Part shown: positions 52,554 through 57,348 of the stretch, piece after piece
Layout of the letters: each line of letters starts with the position of its first letter
Numbering within the stretch: position 1 is the stretch's first letter
Assembly: GCA_964408235.1 (NCBI GenBank)
Contig: CAYOYN010000004.1
Location: 1 to 57,348 of the forward strand
Direction of reading: 5' to 3'
DNA: 57,348 nucleotides
From: SICU01 sp964408235
GTDB lineage: Archaea > Nanobdellota > Nanobdellia > Pacearchaeales > GW2011-AR1
The notes under the pieces: model-generated
The model's database searches: none
What the model was told of the DNA's origin: nothing
What the model saw: the letters and a program-made list of their open reading frames with translations, nothing else
Translations under genes and position numbers: made by a program

Positions 52554-53712
52554 TAAAATCCATTTCTTCATCGGATAAGTTAAGGTTTTTTGCTATTTCC
52601 TCATTGCTCGAGATTATTTTCTTTATTATTTGAAAATCTTGCATCGCTCGATGGGTTGAGCAATGAACATATCTTGCATATTTTTGAGATATAGTTTTCT
52701 TTTTTCCTGTGATTCTATTATTAAGCCATATTTTTAGGACTCTTTGAGGGCGCTCATATTTTGTAAATGAAGCCTTTGGTTTATCCTTTGCATAGCTTAT
52801 TCCAGCTGACTGGAAGATATTTTGATAAACTAGGAATCTCCAGAATTGCTGTCTATATATTCTTCCTCTGAAAATATCGGCCTTTGCTAAGGCGAGGTAT
52901 GCCCTTGCTAAGGCTCTTCCCTTATATTCTCTTGGGATATTTTCTTCGATCCATAATAAGATTTCATCTAATGACATTTTTGTTGTGTCAAATAGATTTA
53001 GGTTATCTGTTCTTTGTTGGAAAAGTTTTTTTAAGATGTTGAAAATTGTATCTTGTTTTGATCTTTCTTCTAGAAAATCCACATTTGAAGTGTCAGATAG
53101 TACGTATGTTTGAAGGTCGTTTACTGCTGCTCTTAAATCTCCTTGAGATTTAATTGCAATTTGCTTCAAATAATGTACATTTTCAGTTACTCCTTCTTTT
53201 TTTAGTATGCTTTGAAGAACTTTTACGATATTGTCTACGGAAAGAGGTTTCATTTCAACTAATTTGCATTTAGGTCTTAATTCCGAAAACTTAGAATCCC
53301 AAATATCATTTCCAGTCATTATTATTGGATGTGCTGTTTTTTCTAAAATTCTAATTAGTTCTGGAACTCCCCCAATATCAGTACCTGTAACTCCATCAAC
53401 TTCGTCCATTAGAAGTATTTTACCGGATTTGAATAAACTATGTTGTTCGCTAGCAGGTTTAAGTATTTCTTCTAGTTTTAGTCTGTTTCTTAAATCAGAC
53501 GAATTTAATTCAAAAATATCTAAGTTATTTTCTTTGGCGATAGCATGAACTAAAGTAGTTTTGCCTGTTCCTGATTGTCCATGCAATATTAGTCCTTTCT
53601 TTTTTGGAAATTCTTTTATAAATTTTTGAGTGTCTAATATAGCACTTTCTTGACCCACTATATCTTGAACTAGTGATGGCCTATACTTCTCTGCAAAATT
53701 TGATGCTTTCAT
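52543..53712 (-). CDS. rfcL: replication factor C large subunit
   Basis: Clamp loader subunit, 389 residues. Walker A GQSGTGKTT (45-53), Walker B LLMDEVDG and a RFC-box style NLSSDLRN region place it with RFC-L. The arginine-finger segment SRC is replaced, as usual in RFC-L, by LRPKCKLVEM. A collar domain follows. The start overlaps the rfcS stop by one base, so both are one unit. Confidence 0.95.
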   Translation of the reverse strand: MKASNFAEKYRPSLVQDIVGQESAILDTQKFIKEFPKKKGLILHGQSGTGKTTLVHAIAKENNLDIFELNSSDLRNRLKLEEILKPASEQHSLFKSGKILLMDEVDGVTGTDIGGVPELIRILEKTAHPIIMTGNDIWDSKFSELRPKCKLVEMKPLSVDNIVKVLQSILKKEGVTENVHYLKQIAIKSQGDLRAAVNDLQTYVLSDTSNVDFLEERSKQDTIFNILKKLFQQRTDNLNLFDTTKMSLDEILLWIEENIPREYKGRALARAYLALAKADIFRGRIYRQQFWRFLVYQNIFQSAGISYAKDKPKASFTKYERPQRVLKIWLNNRITGKKKTISQKYARYVHCSTHRAMQDFQIIKKIISSNEEIAKNLNLSDEEMDFIKK

Positions 53713-54680
53713 TATATTTCTTCTTTTAATCCTGCTAGGACAAAAGAAGCTAGAAGAGCTTGTAATTGTACAAATTCATCGCTACCTTCTACTATTCTAA
53801 ATTCTGCTTCTCCAGTTTTTTCAGTTAGTTTTACTTTTGTTTGAGGCTCTATTTGTAAATTCCAAACTTCTTTTTGAATTGATTTTATTATATCGGTTCC
53901 TGAGACGCTGTCTTTTAACATAATATCTAAAAGTTTTTCCCTTGCATTAAGAAAATCTCCTGCTAATGCATAATCTAAAACTATTTTTACATTTGTTGGT
54001 TTTGCTGAAGATGCAATCATCTTCACTATTTCAGAATTTATGTCTAGTGCAATTGAAGCTGTAGCTTGAAGCAAGTTAATTGCGCGTCTACAGTCTCCTT
54101 CGGACATTTCATATAATGTTTCTAGTGCATCATCTGTAATCTTTAATTTCTCTTTTTCAGTTATTTTCTTTATTACGGAAATTATATCTTTCTTTTCTAA
54201 TAATTTAAACCTGAATACCACGCAACGAGATTGGATTGGATCTATTATTTTACTGGAGTAGTTGCAGGACATGATAAACCTACAAGTGTTTGTATAATTT
54301 TCCATTGTCCTTCTTAGAGCTTGTTGGGCTTCTTGAGTTAAGGCATCTGCTTCATCTAAGAAAATTACTTTAAAAGGAACTACTCCAATTGACTTTGTTC
54401 TTGCAAAGTCTTTTACTTTTTGTCTTACTACATCAATTCCTCTCTCGTCTGAGGCATTAAGTTCAAGGTAGTTTTCCTTCCATTTATCTTTGAATAATTC
54501 TTTAACTATAATTAGGGCTAATGTGGATTTGCCTGTTCCAGACGGTCCTGCAAACATTATATGAGGGATATTCATAGCTTGCACTAAGGCATTTGCACGT
54601 TTTACTATTTCTTGCTGACCGACCATATCTTCAAATAAAGCTGGTCTATATTTTTCTGTCCATATTTCACTTTGGCTCAT
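53712..54680 (-). CDS. rfcS: replication factor C small subunit
   Basis: Clamp loader subunit, 322 residues, four copies per complex. Walker A GPSGTGKST (45-53), FLDEADAL as Walker B, and the arginine-finger motif IQSRCVVFRF all match archaeal RFC-S. No intein. It starts a two-gene operon with rfcL and is divergent from the PduO-like gene. Confidence 0.96.
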   Translation of the reverse strand: MSQSEIWTEKYRPALFEDMVGQQEIVKRANALVQAMNIPHIMFAGPSGTGKSTLALIIVKELFKDKWKENYLELNASDERGIDVVRQKVKDFARTKSIGVVPFKVIFLDEADALTQEAQQALRRTMENYTNTCRFIMSCNYSSKIIDPIQSRCVVFRFKLLEKKDIISVIKKITEKEKLKITDDALETLYEMSEGDCRRAINLLQATASIALDINSEIVKMIASSAKPTNVKIVLDYALAGDFLNAREKLLDIMLKDSVSGTDIIKSIQKEVWNLQIEPQTKVKLTEKTGEAEFRIVEGSDEFVQLQALLASFVLAGLKEEI

Positions 54681-54721
54681 TTTTATCTCTCCCTTTTTAA
54701 CTATTTGAATTCAAGGACTTT

Positions 54722-54730
54722 CATATATAA
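54722..54730 (+). promoter_or_regulatory. TATA box for the PduO-like gene
   Basis: CATATATAA lies 48-56 bp before the GTG at 54778. A start at the earlier GTG (54736) would leave no room for initiation, which supports the later start. Confidence 0.5.
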
Positions 54731-54777
54731 TCATTGTGGTGACAAAATGTTTATTACTTAGAATTATTGGTCTTTTT

Positions 54778-55269
54778 GTGGCTAAGGTTTATACTTCTAA
54801 TGGAGATTCTGGATTTACTAAAGACTATGCAGGAAAGGAGTTACCAAAGGATGATTTGCTAATTTTAACTAATGGAAAAATAGACTTTTTACAAAGTGCT
54901 CTGGATATGAGCATGATTTTATCTGCAGAACACTCTCATTTTTTACAAGAAGTACAGAAAAAATTATGGCAGGCTTCGGGAGAAATTGCTAATTGTCCTG
55001 GAGAGTGTATTATTTCTCCAATTACAGACTCAGATTTAACCAAACTTGAAGAATATATAGATTCCATTGGGGAGCCCCCTAATAAATTTGTTAGATTTAC
55101 TAATGAGCGGAGTATATGGTTCAATGAATGTAGGGTCCGTTGTAGGGAATTAGAGACTTATTTAGTAAAACTACTAAGAGAAGGTAAAATTAGGCCTCAA
55201 ATATATAGGTATGTTAATCGTTTAAGTAGTTTATTTTTTATGCTCGGGTATGTCACAAGTGCTTCTTGA
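54778..55269 (+). CDS. PduO-type cob(I)alamin adenosyltransferase-like protein
   Basis: 163 residues, starting at a GTG: AKVYTSNGDSGFT matches the family start TRTGD-x-G-x-T. KIDFLQSALDM stands for the Asp-Glu-Leu-Asn helix, CRVRCRELETYL for the RR-x-E-R helix, and YVNRLSSLFFMLGYV for the C-terminal YLNRLSD region. PduO makes adenosylcobalamin from cob(I)alamin and ATP. Several core residues differ, so it may bind another ligand. No cobalamin-dependent enzyme is nearby. The convergent eL41 gene ends 70 bases on. Confidence 0.62.
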   Translation: MAKVYTSNGDSGFTKDYAGKELPKDDLLILTNGKIDFLQSALDMSMILSAEHSHFLQEVQKKLWQASGEIANCPGECIISPITDSDLTKLEEYIDSIGEPPNKFVRFTNERSIWFNECRVRCRELETYLVKLLREGKIRPQIYRYVNRLSSLFFMLGYVTSAS

Positions 55270-55339
55270 TAAACATACTTTAAACATTCAAAAAACTTAA
55301 TCTTTTCAAGGTTTTTTTGATAAATCTAATTAAGAAATT

Positions 55340-55450
55340 TTAGCTAGACTTTCTCATTTTTCTTTTACGCTTTTCTTTCTTTAGACGCTTGCGTTGCCAT
55401 TTCCAGCGCATTTGTCCTTTCTTTTTCCATCTTCTTGATGATCTTTTCAT
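55340..55450 (-). CDS. rpl41e: ribosomal protein eL41
   Basis: 36 residues, found by reading the gap between two genes. The last 23 residues (MRWKWQRKRLKKEKRKRKMR then KSS) align with the 25-residue eL41 of eukaryotes and archaea, [20 protein letters not shown], which is one basic helix. There are 13 extra residues before it (MKRSSRRWKKKGQ). The initiator may be the first Met (55450) or Met 14 (55411). eL41 is a small bridge protein at the ribosomal subunit interface. Confidence 0.82.
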   Translation of the reverse strand: MKRSSRRWKKKGQMRWKWQRKRLKKEKRKRKMRKSS

Positions 55451-55474
55451 GCTATAGTGTTAGATTTTGGGTTT

Positions 55475-55906
55475 TTAAAGATTATCAACTAGGTTTTTTA
55501 CTTTATTTTCTATAAAATTTATGGTTTTTTCAGCTACTAGTTCCTTATTTTTATCTTTTTGTTTTACATCTTTAATACTCCATACTATTAATTTACCATT
55601 AAATGATCTTTCTTTTTTGAAAATTGAAGCTGGAACATCGTTAGCTACTATTATGAGGATGTCTGTTTTCTTTAAAATTGAGGAATTTATTGATTTTGAT
55701 CTTACTTTCAAATTTAGCCCGTGTTTTTTTGCTACTTTCTTTTCAGCTAAAAAACCTTCAACTCCTTTAAGGTCTCTTTTTTTCCAGCGTATTAAACCTG
55801 CACTACTTGCATTGTAATTTTTGTTATGATTTAACTTATTGAAGAACATTTCTGCAACTCTGCTTCTAAAAATATTGTGTTTACATATGAATAATATTTT
55901 TTTCAT
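55475..55906 (-). CDS. low-molecular-weight phosphotyrosine phosphatase-like protein
   Basis: 143 residues. MKKILFICKHNIFRSRVAE is the P-loop C-x5-R-S of LMW phosphatases and arsenate reductases, with Cys 8 and Arg 14. The general-acid loop is WSIKDVK rather than the usual DP, so the acid step may be weak. It follows disA with a one-base overlap, so the two are made together. Confidence 0.78.
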   Translation of the reverse strand: MKKILFICKHNIFRSRVAEMFFNKLNHNKNYNASSAGLIRWKKRDLKGVEGFLAEKKVAKKHGLNLKVRSKSINSSILKKTDILIIVANDVPASIFKKERSFNGKLIVWSIKDVKQKDKNKELVAEKTINFIENKVKNLVDNL

Positions 55907-56991
55907 TATGTGAAATAAGCTCTTTTTATTTCATCTACTTCTTGCTTGAAGATATTTGCTTTTTCTTCTCCTATGATTGATTTGTATGAATTCAAGTTTG
56001 AGTATATTGTTTTACCAAGGCTTGCTAGTTCTTTAGTTAGCATTGCTATGTCTGACTCTTCTAATGATGTTTTTGACAGGACTCTCCAACCCCTTATTTT
56101 ATCAACTTTTATATTCTCTCCATATGCAAGAGATTTTATTATATTTTCAGAGTCTAGTAATTCATCATATGTTAAGCTATTTATTAAAATTCTTGATTTT
56201 TTTAGATCTACTTTAGTATAATCTTTTACTACTAAATTTATTTCTTTTTCTACATTTGCTGTTAATTCTTTAATTCTTGTTTTGATTATAGTTCCTTCAT
56301 TTCCGAGCTCTAAAAATGAAGCTTTTACATCTTCAGCCATTTTTTCTATTAGTCTTCCTTTTTGTATTACTGCAGATGCTTGCTGAAGATTAGGATAATT
56401 TCTAAGCTCCATCTGAGTTAGTTTCTCCACGTGAGAATCGAATAATTCTCTTTGTTTCTCTATTATTTGTGTTTGTTCATTTACTTTTCTTAATAATTCA
56501 TTTACATTTTTTATAACGTGTCTAAAGTTTTTGTAATAAACAGTCATTTCTCCTCTTCTTTCAGAAACTGTAGCCACTAAGGTACCAAGCATTTTTGCAG
56601 TTCTCTCTGCAGTTTTATGTCTTGTACCTGTTTCTCTCGTAGATATTTTTTTGTCTGGGTAAACCATAACATTTGCCTGAATTATTCTTTTCATATCCTT
56701 TGACATAATAATTGCTCCATCCATTTTTGATAGTTCTACTATTTTTTGAGGAGTAAATTTGGAGTTTATTTTAAAGCCACCATCAAGTACAGAGGATATT
56801 CCTTCAATTTCTACTACTATAAGTGCTCCTTTTTTTGCATGTACTACTCCTTCCAAAGCACTTCTAAAATTTGTTCCAGGAGAAACAGTTCTCAAAACTT
56901 GATCTATTTCTTCTTCAGTTGCTTTTAACTTTCCATTTTTTTCTTGGTCTTCAGTTAAAATTTGTGTCTGAAACTCTTTTTTTTCTTCCAT
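55906..56991 (-). CDS. disA: DNA integrity scanning diadenylate cyclase DisA
   Basis: Makes cyclic di-AMP from two ATP. 361 residues, the length of bacterial DisA. The DAC domain (about 25-155) has both signatures: DGA at 91-93 and RHKTAE at 124-129. A long helical linker (160-280) and a C-terminal HhH-like domain (RGWRVLSKTSLEES then a degenerate hairpin) follow, as in bacterial DisA. Archaea more often carry short DacZ enzymes. It is coupled to the phosphatase-like gene. The ATG at 56991 is used. Confidence 0.9.
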   Translation of the reverse strand: MEEKKEFQTQILTEDQEKNGKLKATEEEIDQVLRTVSPGTNFRSALEGVVHAKKGALIVVEIEGISSVLDGGFKINSKFTPQKIVELSKMDGAIIMSKDMKRIIQANVMVYPDKKISTRETGTRHKTAERTAKMLGTLVATVSERRGEMTVYYKNFRHVIKNVNELLRKVNEQTQIIEKQRELFDSHVEKLTQMELRNYPNLQQASAVIQKGRLIEKMAEDVKASFLELGNEGTIIKTRIKELTANVEKEINLVVKDYTKVDLKKSRILINSLTYDELLDSENIIKSLAYGENIKVDKIRGWRVLSKTSLEESDIAMLTKELASLGKTIYSNLNSYKSIIGEEKANIFKQEVDEIKRAYFT

Positions 56992-57057
56992 TCTCAATTT
57001 TTGCTTAAACTAATATTTAACCTTAATTGTTTTTTTAGAAAATATTAAGAAAAAGGG

Positions 57058-57065
57058 TTAAATAG
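57058..57065 (+). promoter_or_regulatory. TATA box for tRNA-Gln
   Basis: TTAAATAG is centred about 29 bp before the tRNA-Gln 5' end at 57091, with a purine-rich AAAGGG in front of it. Confidence 0.5.
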
Positions 57066-57090
57066 TGCGTTTTTTGTTTTTAGTTTAGAA

Positions 57091-57163
57091 AGCCCCGTAG
57101 TATAGTGGTCAAGTATTCGGGCCTCTGGCGCCCGAGACCCCGGTTCGAATCCGGGCGGGGCTA
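57091..57163 (+). tRNA. tRNA-Gln (CTG)
   Basis: 73 nt. Acceptor AGCCCCG pairs perfectly with CGGGGCT, anticodon stem CGGGC/GCCCG closes CTCTGGC with anticodon CTG, T arm CCCGG-TTCGAAT-CCGGG is perfect. Discriminator A at 57163; CCA not encoded. Its 3' end is duplicated 144 bp downstream. Confidence 0.95.
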
Positions 57164-57166
57164 TAA
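57151..57166 (+). repeat. direct repeat, left copy (inside tRNA-Gln)
   Basis: CCGGGCGGGGCTATAA covers the T-stem 3' strand, acceptor 3' strand, discriminator and three more bases. An identical 16-bp copy lies at 57295-57310. This resembles the attL/attR left by integration at a tRNA 3' end. Confidence 0.75.
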
Positions 57167-57228
57167 GCCGGATTCGAAGTGATCCTCATTTCTCTCTTGC
57201 TCGACTCTCCTCAACATGCTCGGACATA

Positions 57229-57247
57229 GTTGTGAACTAGTCACAAC
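57229..57247. other. hairpin 1 of copy B
   Basis: GTTGTGA-ACTAG-TCACAAC, a perfect 7-bp stem with a 5-base loop, inside the segment that copy A lacks. Confidence 0.65.
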
Positions 57248-57252
57248 ATGTA

Positions 57253-57270
57253 TTAAACTTTGCAGTTTAA
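57253..57270. other. hairpin 2 of copy B
   Basis: TTAAACT-TTGC-AGTTTAA, a perfect 7-bp stem with a 4-base loop, also inside the segment missing from copy A. Confidence 0.65.
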
Positions 57271-57294
57271 CAACTCGCTACGGAGTAATGAGTT

Positions 57295-57310
57295 CCGGGC
57301 GGGGCTATAA
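57295..57310 (+). repeat. direct repeat, right copy
   Basis: Second copy of CCGGGCGGGGCTATAA. The 128 bp between the copies hold the structured element B and no coding frame. Confidence 0.75.
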
Positions 57311-57318
57311 ATTTATAA
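57311..57318. promoter_or_regulatory. bidirectional TATA-like box
   Basis: The near-palindromic ATAAATTTATAA (57307-57318) reads as a TATA on both strands. On minus it would start transcription at about 57288-57292, the 5' end of element B; on plus it would start at about 57340, the ATG at 57341. Confidence 0.45.
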
Positions 57319-57340
57319 CTTGTTTGACCTTTTTCCTTTT

Positions 57341-57348
57341 ATGAAGAG
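57341..57348 (+). CDS. possible gene start cut by window edge
   Basis: ATGAAGAG at the window end, about 27 bp after the bidirectional TATA-like box, would fit the start of a leaderless gene. Nothing can be said of its product. Confidence 0.25.

Larger units (their letters stand above)
57185..57292 (-). ncRNA. tRNA-linked structured element, copy B
   Basis: Read on the minus strand, an outer helix (57283-57292 with 57185-57194, 9 of 10 pairs, one A-A mismatch) encloses ACTCCGTAGCGAGT (57273-57286), a 46-nt insert with two hairpins, and the 35-nt core (57192-57226) that matches copy A at 30 of 35 bases. The hairpins are at 57229-57247 and 57253-57270. A TATA box at 57311-57318 lies about 26 bp before the 5' end, so copy B may have its own promoter. 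Copy A has no insert. Confidence 0.55.

Noticed and set aside
57192..57226. Likeness of GAGGAGAGTC in element B to the GAGGAAAGTCC region of RNase P RNA
   Set aside because: Copy A reads GAGGACTGTC and the element is 63-108 nt with no other RNase P conserved regions.
1..57348. CRISPR arrays, rRNA genes, transposases, integrases
   Set aside because: No regularly spaced repeats, no rRNA-like sequence and no transposase or recombinase motifs were seen on either strand.

Overview
The window reads as a piece of a small, AT-rich archaeal chromosome. The gene set is archaeal: valyl- and methionyl-tRNA synthetases, Sec61-beta, alpha-NAC, TFS, eL15, eL41, family B DNA polymerase, FEN1, clamp loader RFC-L/RFC-S, CDC48, HerA-type ATPase, archaeal signal peptidase, type II methionine aminopeptidase and prepilins with class III signal peptides. 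Genes are short and tightly packed. Many have a TATA box about 26 bp before the start codon (leaderless transcripts), and many surface and membrane proteins are unrecognised. This fits a DPANN archaeon, most likely of the Pacearchaeota/Woesearchaeota kind; that placement is inference. No rRNA, CRISPR array, transposase or integrase gene was seen. No stretch over about 300 bases lacks a gene. || Layout: 63-11445 is housekeeping (valS, nth, secG, nac, a minD-like ATPase, metG with its beta subunit, a Zot-like P-loop protein, tRNA-Gly, an MFS transporter with an operator-like palindrome over its promoter, and a zinc ribbon-Hsp20 fusion). 11534-12349 holds tRNA-Leu, pyrophosphatase and tRNA-Ile. 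12461-22310 is one minus-strand type IV pilus-like operon: membrane winged-helix protein, secretion ATPase, two F-domain membrane proteins, a KaiC/FlaH-like ATPase, three pilin-like proteins (one a 1010-residue von Willebrand A protein), then a major-pilin-like gene with its own promoter. A short plus-strand unit (22362-24542) adds two more class III prepilins, a lipoprotein and two small secreted proteins that may be halves of a C39-like peptidase. 24632-33990 carries eL15, topoisomerase I, an rRNA m5C methyltransferase / Nudix / PUA trio, methionine aminopeptidase and CDC48. 34416-41288 has secreted proteins, signal peptidase, TFS, tRNA-Lys, a phosphoesterase and a beta-helix surface protein. 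41289-54680 has replication and repair genes (polB, fen, herA-like, rfcL, rfcS), superoxide dismutase, a Trm5-like methylase and a cluster of four signal-peptide-bearing multi-pass membrane proteins. 54778-57163 ends with a PduO-like protein, eL41, a phosphatase-like protein, a bacterial-type DisA diadenylate cyclase and tRNA-Gln. || The two leads I rate highest are these. First, a conserved structured element, probably an RNA, lies right after tRNA-Lys (37395-37457, plus) and next to tRNA-Gln (57185-57292, minus). Its 35-nt core is 30/35 identical without gaps. The two copies close it with similar helices of different sequence. A variable two-hairpin insert sits at one junction. The tRNA-Gln copy sits between two identical 16-bp repeats of the tRNA 3' end, as if a tiny element had inserted there. 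Second, the pilus operon pairs FlaI/FlaH/FlaJ-like motor parts with a pilin-anchored vWA adhesin whose vWA fold is interrupted by an extra domain.
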